From assembly GCF_014596565.1 (NCBI RefSeq), contig NZ_NOIN01000007.1, forward strand, positions 186,001 to 250,000: a DNA stretch of 64,000 nt. The letters run 5' to 3'. Positions 18,024-27,130 of the stretch are shown one piece after another; within the stretch, counting starts at the first letter, position 1; each line of letters begins with the position of its first letter. The notes under the pieces are model-generated. The model ran no database searches. It was not told the origin of the DNA and worked only from the letters and a program-made list of their open reading frames with translations. The stretch is from Pseudomonas sp. PSB18. Lineage in GTDB: Bacteria > Pseudomonadota > Gammaproteobacteria > Pseudomonadales > Pseudomonadaceae. A program made the translations under genes and the position numbers.

Positions 18024-19076
18024 TCAACCGACGGTGCGTAGATGCGAGGCTTTGGCCGGTGGCGGATCGAGCAGTTGGAAGAGATTTTTGATGTTGGCCG
18101 GCGTCGGGACCAGGTGGACGCGCTGGCCGATTTGCTGTGCCCGAGCCAGGTCGTTGAGATAGCGCAATGAAGAAAAGTCTTCCAAGGCAAAGCCCACCGA
18201 ATCAAACACCGTCACCTGCATATCGTTTTCGCGTCCGGCCACTTCGCCCTGCACAATCCGGAAAAACTCGACCACTGGGGAATCGGCTTCCAGTTGCTGA
18301 ATGTCGCCTTCAATGCGGGTTTGCGGCTCGAACTCGACGATGACCCGGGCGTTGCGCAGGATGTCGGCGTGCAGTTCGGTTTTACCCGGGCAATCACCAC
18401 CGACCGCATTGATGTGCATGCCGGGCTCGATCATCTCGGGCGTCAAAATGGTTGCGTAGGCTTTGTCGGCGGTGACTGTGGTGACGATGTCCGCGCCCTT
18501 GACCGCGTCCTTCACCGAGCTGGCCAGAATCACTTCAATGTCCGGGAACGCCGCGAGGTTGTGTTTCAGTTTGAAGGACGCTTCTTGATCGATATCGAAA
18601 ATGCGGATTTCGTTGATGCCCAACATTTCATGAAACGCCAGCGCCTGAAATTCACTTTGGGCACCGTTGCCGATCAGGGCCATCGAGGTCGCACCGGGGC
18701 GAGCCAGCGATTGCGCGACCAACGCGGAGGTGGCTGCGGTGCGCACGGCGGTGGTCAGGGTGAGTTCGCTGAGCAGGGTGGGATAGCCACTCTGCACATC
18801 CGCCAGAAGCCCGAAGGCCATCACCGTCAGTAAATTCTGCTGGCCGTTGTTGGGGTGGCCGTTGACGTATTTGAACGAGTACTGCTGGCCATCGTCGGTC
18901 GGCATCAACTCGATTACGCCGTCTGTTGAGTGGTTAGCCGTGCGCGGTGATTTATCAAACTGCGCCCAGCGTGCGTAGTCGGCTTCGATGTAGCCTGCCA
19001 TTTCGCGGATGGCGCGGCGGATACCGACTTGGGTGAACAGGCGTGCAGCATCATCGACATCTATGAAAAGCGTCAT
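18024..19076 (-). CDS. Ornithine cyclodeaminase family protein
   Basis: Cytoplasmic NAD-dependent enzyme of 350 residues, of the ornithine cyclodeaminase/mu-crystallin family, which turns ornithine into proline and ammonia. Rossmann-fold residues are seen in MALIGNGAQSEFQALAF, and the family core in INAVGGDCPGKTELH. The start MTLFIDVDD was chosen because GGAG lies 9 bp upstream; a start 24 bases earlier has no ribosome-binding site. The length matches Pseudomonas ornithine cyclodeaminases. It lies between the amidohydrolase and the permease in one minus-strand transcription unit. Relatives can act on other diamino acids, so the substrate remains inferred. Confidence 0.85.
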   Translation of the reverse strand: MTLFIDVDDAARLFTQVGIRRAIREMAGYIEADYARWAQFDKSPRTANHSTDGVIELMPTDDGQQYSFKYVNGHPNNGQQNLLTVMAFGLLADVQSGYPTLLSELTLTTAVRTAATSALVAQSLARPGATSMALIGNGAQSEFQALAFHEMLGINEIRIFDIDQEASFKLKHNLAAFPDIEVILASSVKDAVKGADIVTTVTADKAYATILTPEMIEPGMHINAVGGDCPGKTELHADILRNARVIVEFEPQTRIEGDIQQLEADSPVVEFFRIVQGEVAGRENDMQVTVFDSVGFALEDFSSLRYLNDLARAQQIGQRVHLVPTPANIKNLFQLLDPPPAKASHLRTVG

Positions 19077-19126
19077 GTTCTTATTCTCCGATCCAGACAT
19101 TGAAAGGCTGTAGAGCGTGGGGCGGC

Positions 19127-20170
19127 TCAGCTGCGTTTGCTCTCGAAGCCGTGCAGTACGTTGACGGCATTGATGCCGATTTCATCGACCATGTAGCCGC
19201 CCTCCATTACGAACAGGGTCGGGCAGCCGACGCTCGCGATCAGTTCACCGATGCCGATGAAGTCATCACTTTCCAGCAGGAAGTGACTGATGGGGTCGTC
19301 CTTGAACGTGTCGACTCCCAAGGAAATCACCAGCACTTCAGGCGAGAACTGCTGGAGTTTTTTGCAGGCGTGGAGCAGGGCGTTGCGGTAGCTCTCCCAG
19401 GTGGTGTTTTTCGGCAGGGGATAGTTGAGGTTGTAACCCTCGCCGACACCCGCGCCGACTTCGTGGCTGTAACCCGAGAAATACGGGTAGGACACCGCCG
19501 GTTCGCCGTGCAGCGACACGAACATGACGTCGCTGCGCTGATAAAAAATGTTCTGCGTGCCGTTGCCGTGATGGAAGTCGACGTCCAGCACCGCGACACG
19601 TTTGGCGCCCCGGGTGATGGCCTGTTGCGCGGCAATGGCGGCGTTGTTGAGGTAACAGTAACCGCCCATGTATTCGCGCGCGGCGTGATGGCCAGGCGGG
19701 CGGCACAGGGCGAAGGTACTGTCGTGGCCTTCATCGAGCAGGGCCAGGCCGGTGAGGGCGATATCGGCGCTGGTTTTCACGGCTTGCCAGGTCGTCGCGG
19801 TAATGGGTGAGCCGGCGTCCATGGCATAGAAGCCGAGCTTGCCGTCGATGAACGTTGGCACCTCTTCGCCGGCCAGATCGCGCACCGGCCATACCAGCGG
19901 CAAGGCGTCGTGAGTGCGACCGGTTGCGCACCATTCGCTCCAGGCATTTTCCAGAAAACTGACGTAGCGCTCGCTGTGCGCGTTGACGTAACACGAGCGG
20001 TCAAAAGCGCGCGGTTCGATGATCTGACCAAGGCCAACCTGCTTGACGCGGTTGTGCACAGTGTCGGCCCGACTTGGCTGTTCGAAAGACGGTTTGAGCA
20101 CGCCGTCTTTCAATTCGGTGCCGTGGTGCAACCGGTGGGAATCACTGAAAACTGTAAACATTCTGCGCAT
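19127..20170 (-). CDS. Histone-deacetylase-fold amidohydrolase (acetylpolyamine amidohydrolase type)
   Basis: Zinc-dependent deacetylase of about 347 residues. The catalytic His pair is in CRPPGHHA, zinc ligands in DVDFHHGNGTQ and SLGVDTFKDDP, and the C-terminal glycine motif in VMEGGY. Bacterial members remove acetyl groups from acetylputrescine, acetylcadaverine or related molecules. The N-terminus FTVFSDSHRLHHG matches that group. Start may be ATG 20170 or the ATG nine bases inside it. It probably heads the operon with the ornithine cyclodeaminase and permease, and is divergent from an AsnC-type regulator. I infer deacetylation of an N-acetylated ornithine or diamine before cyclodeamination. 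Confidence 0.87.
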   Translation of the reverse strand: MRRMFTVFSDSHRLHHGTELKDGVLKPSFEQPSRADTVHNRVKQVGLGQIIEPRAFDRSCYVNAHSERYVSFLENAWSEWCATGRTHDALPLVWPVRDLAGEEVPTFIDGKLGFYAMDAGSPITATTWQAVKTSADIALTGLALLDEGHDSTFALCRPPGHHAAREYMGGYCYLNNAAIAAQQAITRGAKRVAVLDVDFHHGNGTQNIFYQRSDVMFVSLHGEPAVSYPYFSGYSHEVGAGVGEGYNLNYPLPKNTTWESYRNALLHACKKLQQFSPEVLVISLGVDTFKDDPISHFLLESDDFIGIGELIASVGCPTLFVMEGGYMVDEIGINAVNVLHGFESKRS

Positions 20171-20280
20171 CCGTTAATGTGAGCCAGTGCAAATATTCTG
20201 TTCCGGCCGGGCTGCACTTTCTTTGCTTTGTTTTCGTGGCTTGGGGGATTATTCGGGCGTTTTTACTCAGGAGTGGCGTC

Positions 20281-20781
20281 ATGCAGAAAAAAATATCCAA
20301 GCGTATCAGTCTCGATGAAACCGATCTGGCCATTCTGGAGTTGTTGCAGGAGGACGCGAACATTTCCAATGCCGAACTCAGTGAGCGGCTGTCGTTGAGC
20401 CTTACTCCGTGCTGGCGGCGGCGCAAGCGAATGGAGGAGGCGGGTGTCATCAAGGGCTATCAAGCCAACCTAGATCGGCGAATGCTCGGGCTGGATATCA
20501 TGGCATTCGTGCACATTCGCTTTTCTACCCATGCCGATCACGCTCCGGATGCCTTCGAGGCAGTGATTGCGCAGTTGCCAGAGGTATTGGCCTGCCACAA
20601 GATCACTGGAGACGCCGACTACGTGCTTCAAGTGTTGGCAGAGGATCTTGATAGCTATAGCGACTTTATCGAGCAAGTGCTGAGGCGCCAGGTCGGTATC
20701 GCGTCTATTCAGTCGAGTCTGGCCTTGCGCGAAATCAAAGCGGGTAGCCGTATGGCCATACCCAAATTGAGCAAGGATTGA
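20281..20781 (+). CDS. Lrp/AsnC-family regulator
   Basis: Regulator of 166 residues with an N-terminal AsnC helix-turn-helix (LDETDLAILELLQEDANISN, then LTPCWRRRKRMEEAGVIKGY) and a C-terminal RAM effector domain. CAGGAG lies about 7 bp before the ATG. It is divergent from the amidohydrolase-cyclodeaminase-permease genes, with about 110 bp between starts, so it is probably their amino-acid-responsive regulator. Confidence 0.9.
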   Translation: MQKKISKRISLDETDLAILELLQEDANISNAELSERLSLSLTPCWRRRKRMEEAGVIKGYQANLDRRMLGLDIMAFVHIRFSTHADHAPDAFEAVIAQLPEVLACHKITGDADYVLQVLAEDLDSYSDFIEQVLRRQVGIASIQSSLALREIKAGSRMAIPKLSKD

Positions 20782-20809
20782 ATTTCGGACGTTCTGGGCT
20801 GACAAGGCG

Positions 20810-21787
20810 CTAAAACCTTCCCGCCACGTCCGTCGTCATAAGCATCTGCTGGAAGCGCTCCAGAAAGACCGACTCGGCGCGGGTCATCTTTTGTTCGCGA
20901 TTCCAGAGCAAATAGACGTTCACATCGCTGACGCCCTCCCAGGGCGGCAGGCGCCAGATTTCATCGGCTTGCACATCAGCGGCGACAATGTGCTCGGGCA
21001 AGCAGCCAATGCCATATCCGGCAGCGACCAGACGCAGTATTTCATCCAGGCTGGGTGAGGACGCAACAATGCGCCCAGTGAAGCCTTGTTGATCCCTGAA
21101 CACTGTCAGCGGCGATAAATTGCCGCCGATTTGGTCACTGGTGAAACTCACAAAATTTTCGCCTTGCAGGTCTGACAAGGTCAGGTTCTTGCGACCAAAC
21201 AGCCGATGGCGCTTCCCACAGAAAAACGCATATCGCTGTTCCAGCATCACCCGCTGTTCGAGGCGGGGCTGCGGTGTTCGGCACAGGCTCAAACCGAAAG
21301 ACGCGGTCTTTTGAAGCAGCGCGCTGATCACATCCGAGCTGCGCAGTACATCAACTTCCAGTTCCACTTGAGGAAACTCATTGTGGAACTGCGCCAGGAA
21401 TTCATCGTAGCTGCGAGACTGGATACGGCTGATGGTCAGCAGCCTGATTTTACCCGTGACCAACTCGGCAGGCGCATCCAGCGCCGGGCCTAAACGGGAG
21501 ATCGTGCCGTAAATCTCTGCAGCGATCTGCATGACTTCCTCGCCGGCCTTGGACAGCGTGATGCGAGGCCCGCGCCGCACGACCAACTCACTTGAAAGTT
21601 GCTCCTCCAGTCTTTTGAGCGCCTGACTGACTGCCGGTTGACTCAGGTGCAGGCGGGCGGCGGCCCGACTAATGCTGCCCTCCTGGCCGATAACAAGGAA
21701 GGTGCGTAACAGGTTCCAGTCCAGGCGATCGTTGAGAAAACGCTTTGCTTCGGGGTCCCGCTGAAAACCAGACGATGAGAGAGTCAT
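20810..21787 (-). CDS. LysR-family transcriptional regulator
   Basis: LysR regulator of 325 residues with a slightly extended N-terminus of about 20 residues before the winged HTH (WNLLRTFLVIGQEGSISRAA, then SQPAVSQALKRLEEQL). The effector domain follows from about residue 110. It diverges from the MFS carrier operon at 21942, which it presumably controls. The effector is probably a substrate of that carrier. Confidence 0.9.
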   Translation of the reverse strand: MTLSSSGFQRDPEAKRFLNDRLDWNLLRTFLVIGQEGSISRAAARLHLSQPAVSQALKRLEEQLSSELVVRRGPRITLSKAGEEVMQIAAEIYGTISRLGPALDAPAELVTGKIRLLTISRIQSRSYDEFLAQFHNEFPQVELEVDVLRSSDVISALLQKTASFGLSLCRTPQPRLEQRVMLEQRYAFFCGKRHRLFGRKNLTLSDLQGENFVSFTSDQIGGNLSPLTVFRDQQGFTGRIVASSPSLDEILRLVAAGYGIGCLPEHIVAADVQADEIWRLPPWEGVSDVNVYLLWNREQKMTRAESVFLERFQQMLMTTDVAGRF

Positions 21788-21941
21788 TATTGCCCAGGCT
21801 TATACTCAAGTATTTAGATTAGAAGCTTTTCCTAAGCATAGGGCTTGGCGCACCATCCAGCAATGCACCGTGAGAGTGCCACTTTCATGCTGACGCATGA
21901 CCTATCTCCTGCCTATAACAATGATTCTCGGGAGCCCTCGG

Positions 21942-23252
21942 ATGACTAGCAAAACCTCCACGCCACGGCGTGCCGCAGCCGCCGCATTTATCGGCACCAC
22001 CATCGAGTTCTATGACTACTACATCTATGCCTTCGCTGCGGCATTGGTGTTGGGACAGCTGTTCTTTCCCAGTGAAAACCCGATGCTCAGCACCATGGCC
22101 GCGTTCGGCAGCTTCGCTGTCGGCTTCATCGCTCGGCCGTTCGCAGGGATGGTATTCGGCCATCTGGGTGACCGCCTGGGCCGCAAGAAAATGCTGCTGG
22201 TGACCATCGTGCTGATGGGCGTTGCGACGACCGGTATAGGCGTGTTGCCCACTTACGCCCAGGCGGGCATCTGGGCGCCTGTCGGCCTGGTGTTGCTACG
22301 GCTTCTGCAAGGTATTTCTGTCGGTGGCGAATGGGGCGGTGCGGTACTCATGGCCAGCGAGCACGCGCCCAAGGGACGTAAAGTGTTTTTTGCTTCGTTC
22401 GCCCAATGGGGCAGCCCTGCCGGCCTGTTGCTGGCGCTGATTGCATTTCGCTTGATCAGTGAAATGGAGCAGGAAACCCTGATGAGTTGGGGCTGGCGCA
22501 TTCCGTTTCTGATGAGCGGCGTGCTGATGATAGTCGGCCTGGCGATTCGCTTCGGTGTGCCTGAATCGCCAGAGTTCGCCGAGGTCAAGGAGAGCGCCCA
22601 GACCTCTGACAGCCCGGTAATGGAAGTGCTGCGCACGGGCTGGAAGAACATTCTTTTCGCTGCACTGGCCGTCACCATCGGTTCGGGCGGTTTCTTCTTC
22701 ACCAACACCTTCATGATCAGCTACGTCACCCAGTATCAGGGCATCGCCAAGACCACGATCCTGGACTGCCTGTTTGTGGTCACCATCCTGCAGTTCCTTT
22801 CGCAACCCTGTTCGGCACTGCTGGCCGAGCGGCTGGGTGAAGGACGGTTCCTCAGGTGGGTGGCGTCGCTGTGTATCGTGGTGCCGTATCCGATGTTCTT
22901 GTTGGTACAGACCGGCAACCTGTTCTACATGACCGCAGGTATTGCCCTGGCCGTGATCCTGCTGGCGGCGTTGTATGCCGTGATTGCCGGCTACATGGCT
23001 GAAGCCTTCCCGGCGCGGGTGCGGTATTCGGGCATTTCGATCGCCTATCAACTCGGCAGCGGCTTGACCGGCGGCCTGACACCGATGATAGGCACCTTCA
23101 TCGCCGCTCAGTTTACGGGGCAGTGGGTGCCTTTGGCACTGTTCTTCAGCGTATTGGCCCTGATGTCGCTGACTGGGGTGTTGGGGCTGGCACATTTGCG
23201 CAGCGTTAACGCCAACCCGGTCAGCCTGTCCACTAGCCAAGGAGTTGCATAA
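21942..23252 (+). CDS. MFS metabolite:proton symporter (ShiA/KgtP-like)
   Basis: Inner-membrane carrier of 436 residues with twelve predicted helices. N-terminal FIGTTIEFYDYYIY and the loop GHLGDRLGRKKMLL are hallmarks of the metabolite:H+ symporter family that includes shikimate, alpha-ketoglutarate and proline/betaine porters. Start MTSKTSTPRR has GGAG 8 bp upstream; an ATG 18 bases earlier is less well placed. Its stop overlaps the start of the aldolase gene (TAATG), so the two are translationally coupled. A hydroxy- or keto-carboxylate cargo is inferred from the neighbouring enzymes. Confidence 0.87.
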   Translation: MTSKTSTPRRAAAAAFIGTTIEFYDYYIYAFAAALVLGQLFFPSENPMLSTMAAFGSFAVGFIARPFAGMVFGHLGDRLGRKKMLLVTIVLMGVATTGIGVLPTYAQAGIWAPVGLVLLRLLQGISVGGEWGGAVLMASEHAPKGRKVFFASFAQWGSPAGLLLALIAFRLISEMEQETLMSWGWRIPFLMSGVLMIVGLAIRFGVPESPEFAEVKESAQTSDSPVMEVLRTGWKNILFAALAVTIGSGGFFFTNTFMISYVTQYQGIAKTTILDCLFVVTILQFLSQPCSALLAERLGEGRFLRWVASLCIVVPYPMFLLVQTGNLFYMTAGIALAVILLAALYAVIAGYMAEAFPARVRYSGISIAYQLGSGLTGGLTPMIGTFIAAQFTGQWVPLALFFSVLALMSLTGVLGLAHLRSVNANPVSLSTSQGVA

Positions 23253-24007
23253 TGGGCAAACCCCTCGCCATGTCAGAGATCGAATGGCAATCGCGCTGCG
23301 AGTTGGCAGCGCTGTATCGGGTGATCGCTTACTACCGTATGACTGACCTGATCGATACTCATATCACCCTGCGTGTACCGGGGGTGGAGCGATATTTTCT
23401 GATCAACCGTTACGGCGTGGCGTTCGAAAAAATGCGCGCCAGCGATCTAGTGTTGATCGATCTGGAAGGCAACTTGGTCGAAAGCAGCTACAACGGTGGC
23501 AAGGTTAACGCCGCCGGATTCGTCATTCACTCTGCCATCCATGAAGCGCGCCCGGACCTGCACTGCATCATCCACACCCACACCGCGAGCGGTATGGCAG
23601 TGGCGGCCCAGCGCGACGGCCTGCTGCCGCTGACCCAGCATGCCTTGAAATTCTACGGCAACTTGGCTTATCACACGTACGAAGGCATCGCGTTATCGCT
23701 GGAGGAACGCGAGCGGCTGATCGCCGATCTGGGCTCGCACAAAGCGATGATCCTGCGTAACCACGGCCTGCTCGCGGCCGGTGGCAGCGTGGCGGCGGCG
23801 TTCCACGAGATCTACTTCCTGGAGCGCGCCTGCCAGGCGCAGATCCAGGCGATGTCCGCCGGGGTGGCGCTGAACGTCCCGGACGAAGCCGTATGCCTCC
23901 ACACTGCTGCGCAGTTCAGCCGTGACGGGATCGACGGGATCATCGATCTGGCCTGGCAGGCCGCGCTCAGTCTGATCGACGAGCAGCGCGCCGATTGGTG
24001 CAGTTGA
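23252..24007 (+). CDS. Class II aldolase/adducin family protein
   Basis: Cytoplasmic zinc enzyme of 251 residues. Metal-binding histidines are visible in IIHTHTASG (about residue 108) and ILRNHGLLA (about 168), as in fuculose-phosphate aldolase and related decarboxylases. Bacterial members of this subgroup may cleave or isomerise hydroxy-keto acids without a phosphorylated substrate. The start overlaps the carrier stop by one base, and the next gene starts only two bases after its stop. It clearly belongs to the carrier-dehydrogenase-amidohydrolase operon. The reaction is not assignable from sequence alone. Confidence 0.85.
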   Translation: MGKPLAMSEIEWQSRCELAALYRVIAYYRMTDLIDTHITLRVPGVERYFLINRYGVAFEKMRASDLVLIDLEGNLVESSYNGGKVNAAGFVIHSAIHEARPDLHCIIHTHTASGMAVAAQRDGLLPLTQHALKFYGNLAYHTYEGIALSLEERERLIADLGSHKAMILRNHGLLAAGGSVAAAFHEIYFLERACQAQIQAMSAGVALNVPDEAVCLHTAAQFSRDGIDGIIDLAWQAALSLIDEQRADWCS

Positions 24008-24009
24008 CC

Positions 24010-24942
24010 ATGGCCAGCCTCGTGTTGTTGTGCCAGAACCCGGCGTTGACCGATTGGCTGGCCGGGCTGCTCGCCAGCCATGCACCGCACTTGCAGGTGC
24101 TGCGCCCTGAAGATCCAGGCGCACGGCAGGCCGAGATCGCGGTGTGCTGGTTCCCGCCAGCGGGCAGCTTCGGTGCCTTACCGAACTTGCGCCTGGTGTA
24201 CTCGATTGGCTCGGGGGTCGATCATTTGGCCCAGGACCCTTCGCGTGACCCCGCGCTGCCGGTATGTCGGGTCGTCGACCCCGATCACACCCAGGGTATG
24301 AGCGAGTACGTGCATTGGGGGGTGCTGCACTTTCACCGCGGCTTCGACCAGGTCATAACCGGAAACGCTACGCAACGCTGGCAGCGTCCGCTGCAGCGCC
24401 GTGCGCAAGGCTTCAAGGTCGGGGTGATGGGCCTCGGAGCGATCGGGGCACCGGTGGCCACGCGGCTGGCCGAGGCCGGCTACGACGTGCGCGGTTGGGC
24501 TCGCACGCCTCGAGTAATCGACGGCGTGAGCACCTTCAGCGGAGCGTCCGCGCTGCAGGGGTTTCTTGCGGAGCTGGATGTGCTCGTCAACTTGCTGCCG
24601 CTGACCGCCGCCACACAAGGTGTACTGGACTGTGAGGTGTTCCGGTACATGGCGCGAGGCAGTGCCTTGATCAATTGCGGGCGTGGCCAGCACCTCAATC
24701 AGTTGGACCTGCAACAGGCCCTGGCCAGCGGGCAACTGCGTGGCGCCTTGCTTGATGTGTTTGAACAGGAACCGCTGCCTGCGGATTCGCCGCTATGGCA
24801 CACCCCTGGGGTATGGGTGACACCGCACATGGCGTCTGCCGCCTCGGATCAATGCATCGCCCAACAGGTCGCCGACAACGTCTTGCGGCTGACAGCGGGA
24901 CTGGCATTGAAGAATCTGGTCGATCCCATACAGGGTTATTGA
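24010..24942 (+). CDS. D-2-hydroxyacid dehydrogenase (GhrA-like)
   Basis: NAD(P)-dependent 2-hydroxyacid dehydrogenase of 310 residues. The Rossmann motif GVMGLGAIGAPVATRLAEAG lies near residue 140. The catalytic Arg is in INCGRGQHL, the Glu in LDVFEQEPLP and the His in VTPHMA. The length and FGALPNLRLVYSIGSGVDHL resemble glyoxylate/hydroxypyruvate reductase A. The start is the ATG right after the aldolase stop; in-frame TTG or GTG codons inside the aldolase end are possible alternatives. It likely reduces the 2-keto product, or oxidises the hydroxyacid substrate, of the neighbouring aldolase. Confidence 0.87.
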   Translation: MASLVLLCQNPALTDWLAGLLASHAPHLQVLRPEDPGARQAEIAVCWFPPAGSFGALPNLRLVYSIGSGVDHLAQDPSRDPALPVCRVVDPDHTQGMSEYVHWGVLHFHRGFDQVITGNATQRWQRPLQRRAQGFKVGVMGLGAIGAPVATRLAEAGYDVRGWARTPRVIDGVSTFSGASALQGFLAELDVLVNLLPLTAATQGVLDCEVFRYMARGSALINCGRGQHLNQLDLQQALASGQLRGALLDVFEQEPLPADSPLWHTPGVWVTPHMASAASDQCIAQQVADNVLRLTAGLALKNLVDPIQGY

Positions 24943-25031
24943 GCGGACAGAGAACTAATCACTGAGCGTTGCGTGCTGCGTTGTCGGCGCGAGGCGTGTG
25001 CATTCTGAATTGTCTTGGCATGAGGTCATCC

Positions 25032-26054
25032 ATGAAAACATTTTTCCATCCGGCACAGCGTCTGCACCATCCACGCTCCTACCTGTCGCGTGGGCAAATG
25101 CGCGAGCCGCTAGAGGTCCCCGGGCGTATCGACCCGCTGCTGACGGTGATCAAGAAGCTCGGCTACCCGCTGCTGGAGCCCGCCGATTCCGGTCTGGCGC
25201 CACTGGCCGCGGTGCACAGCCCGGCCTATCTGAAATACCTGAGCAGCGCTTACCAGCAGTGGCACGAGGTGCCTGAGGACTGGGGCGATGAGGTGATGTC
25301 GAACATTTTCATCCGCGAGGGCAATCCGCTGCGCGGAATCCTGGGCAAGACCGCGCGCTACCTGGCCGACGGCAGTTGCCCGATTGGCCAATACACCTGG
25401 CAGGCCGCGTACTGGTCAGCGCAAAGTGCGGTAGCCGCCGCCCAGGCGATTATCGAAGGCGATGACGCCGCATACGCACTGTGCCGTCCACCGGGACACC
25501 ATGCCCGTGCCGAAGGCGCTGGCGGCTTCTGTTTTCTGAATAATGCGGCGATTGCCGCCCAGGTGTTGCGAGGCAACTTCGCCAAAGTCGCGGTGCTGGA
25601 TACTGACATGCACCACGGTCAGGGCATTCAGGAGATTTTCTACGACCGCGATGACGTGCTCTACGTGTCGATCCATGGCGACCCCACCAACTTTTACCCG
25701 GTAGTGGCCGGCTTCGACGACGAAACCGGCACGGGCCGAGGTAAGGGTTTCAACTTGAACCTGCCGATGGCCCACGGCTCCAGCGAGGCGGATTTCTTCG
25801 CTTGCATGGACCAGGCAGAGGCTGCCTTACGCACCTTCGCCCCGGACGTACTGGTGCTGTCGCTGGGCTTTGATATCTACGAAAACGATCCGCAGTCCAA
25901 GGTCGCCGTTAGCGATGAAGGTTTCCGGAGGCTGGGGCAGCGAATCAAGGCGCTGGGTCTGCCGTGCGTAGTGGTGCAGGAAGGCGGTTATGACATCGCC
26001 ACTCTCGATGAAAACGCCGCGCGATTCTTCGACGGCTTGACCGCTTCGCGCTGA
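25032..26054 (+). CDS. Histone-deacetylase-fold amidohydrolase (second copy)
   Basis: Zinc deacetylase-like protein of 340 residues. Active-site and zinc residues are in CRPPGHHARAEG, DTDMHHGQGIQEIFY and SLGFDIYENDP, with VVQEGGY near the C-terminus. Start MKTFFHPAQRLHHP has GAGGT about 6 bp upstream. It shares the fold and motifs with the protein at 19127-20170 but differs at the N-terminus, so it is a paralogue of another subgroup, not a recent duplicate. It closes the MFS-aldolase-dehydrogenase operon after about 90 bp. The substrate is likely an acetylated or amide-linked small molecule brought in by the carrier. Confidence 0.87.
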   Translation: MKTFFHPAQRLHHPRSYLSRGQMREPLEVPGRIDPLLTVIKKLGYPLLEPADSGLAPLAAVHSPAYLKYLSSAYQQWHEVPEDWGDEVMSNIFIREGNPLRGILGKTARYLADGSCPIGQYTWQAAYWSAQSAVAAAQAIIEGDDAAYALCRPPGHHARAEGAGGFCFLNNAAIAAQVLRGNFAKVAVLDTDMHHGQGIQEIFYDRDDVLYVSIHGDPTNFYPVVAGFDDETGTGRGKGFNLNLPMAHGSSEADFFACMDQAEAALRTFAPDVLVLSLGFDIYENDPQSKVAVSDEGFRRLGQRIKALGLPCVVVQEGGYDIATLDENAARFFDGLTASR

Positions 26055-26063
26055 TGGTCATTC

Positions 26064-26101
26064 GCCCGGGCTGATTAACCCGCACGGTTTCCAGCCCGGG
26101 C
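26064..26101 (+). terminator. Hairpin after the second amidohydrolase
   Basis: The 9-bp inverted repeat GCCCGGGCT/AGCCCGGGC is separated by 20 bases and begins 10 bp after the operon stop. There is no clear T-run, so it is a candidate transcript-end hairpin only. Confidence 0.4.
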
Positions 26102-26257
26102 TCCTCGCGAAGGGTATCAACCCCCATATTGGCCGCAAATATAAGCGACACGCTGCGGCTGTGAACAACATCCTGGACAAGTGAGCAGGCAAGTAGGCTA
26201 GCCTGTTCGCACGACAGGCCATCGGTGTTCGACGGCCTGAAAATAAAGGCGCTATCA

Positions 26258-26806
26258 ATGTCGAAGCATTTGCTGTTGGGCTGGACCCTTTCCTTGTGCG
26301 TGCTTGCTGCCTTGAGCGGCTCGGCCACCATGGCAGTTGCCGCCCCGCCTAACGCTACGGCGGCATCGGACATGCAATCGGTGTCCCTGGCGGGCGGCAA
26401 GCTGAACTTCGAGCTGGAAGGCGTCGAGGCCCGTACCTTGAACAGCGAGAACGGCGGCACGATGTACTTCGATCCGAAAAGCGAGCGGGCCATCATCGTT
26501 ACCGAAGGTCCGGCACCGACTGCGGGCACCACCCCGGACGCTGCGTTTCGCATTGCCGTGGATACCTTGAAGGATAAGCGGCAGGCCGCGTCACCCAACT
26601 TTCGCATGACCAGCGAGAAGACCATTCAGGTGAACGGCTTGAGGATGTACCGCCTGGACGGCACCGACGATTTCAACGGCCTGAAACTGCTGATGGCCTC
26701 GTTGATGACGATGAGCGATCAGAAGATCACCATCATCGAAGTGATGTCCAGCGAAAACGACCCGGCTGGCCATACCGCTGCGTTGAAGAACATTCTGGGC
26801 AAGTAA
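26258..26806 (+). CDS. Secreted protein of unknown function
   Basis: Predicted protein of 182 residues with an N-terminal signal peptide of about 29 residues (hydrophobic LLLGWTLSLCVLAAL, ending AVAA). The mature part has short repeated beta-rich segments (VSLAGGKLNFELEGVEART, MYFDPKSERAIIVTEG) and a helical end. I do not recognise a family with confidence; secreted lipoprotein-like stress proteins of similar size exist in pseudomonads. It has no operon partner and is preceded by about 200 bp without genes. It is the last complete gene before the relic DNA at the left island border. Confidence 0.6.
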   Translation: MSKHLLLGWTLSLCVLAALSGSATMAVAAPPNATAASDMQSVSLAGGKLNFELEGVEARTLNSENGGTMYFDPKSERAIIVTEGPAPTAGTTPDAAFRIAVDTLKDKRQAASPNFRMTSEKTIQVNGLRMYRLDGTDDFNGLKLLMASLMTMSDQKITIIEVMSSENDPAGHTAALKNILGK

Positions 26807-26819
26807 ACCGCAGTTTTCT

Positions 26820-27070
26820 GGATAGTAGGCTGTCGGCTCCCGACGGTCTGTCTATCACCAGGAGCCCACATGATCTCGTGCGCAAAGCTTGCCAGCTCGG
26901 CAGACTTGAACGCCAACCATTGCTCGTCGACATACGCGAATGCGCGCGCCTCCTTGAGGAGATGCGCCTCGATTCAGGCGGTCTTGGTCTTGAGCAGAGC
27001 GGTATGGTTAGCCAGGACCGAAATTAACAATAACGCCTTGTTAAAACAGCTGCTTTTATGGAACTCACTG
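26820..27070. other. Gene-free relic DNA with broken reading frames
   Basis: No intact gene is visible. On the minus strand a helical stretch (EARAFAYVDEQWLAFKSAEL) reads through a single TGA into a similar upstream segment (HTALLKTKTA), which suggests a broken small gene. A plus-strand frame of about 50 codons starting near 26878 has no good start site. The segment directly adjoins the orphan lysR tail at 27080, so it fits decayed DNA at the edge of a mobile region. Confidence 0.3.
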
Positions 27071-27079
27071 GAACTCCAT

Positions 27080-27130
27080 TTACAAGCTATCGGGGTCCCC
27101 GAAGAACATTTTAACAGGGCTCTAGAACGG
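27080..27130 (-). other. Orphan lysR 3' tail, candidate attachment-site copy B
   Basis: On the minus strand this encodes MFFGDPDSL followed by TAA. Relative to copy A there is one base missing just before the ATG codon of the Met. The intact LysR gene at 43374 ends in the same peptide with TAG. The three copies use three different stop codons and different synonymous codons, so each descends from a functional lysR end. It lies in the same orientation as the intact gene, as expected for a displaced tail at the far end of an integrated element. Confidence 0.55.
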
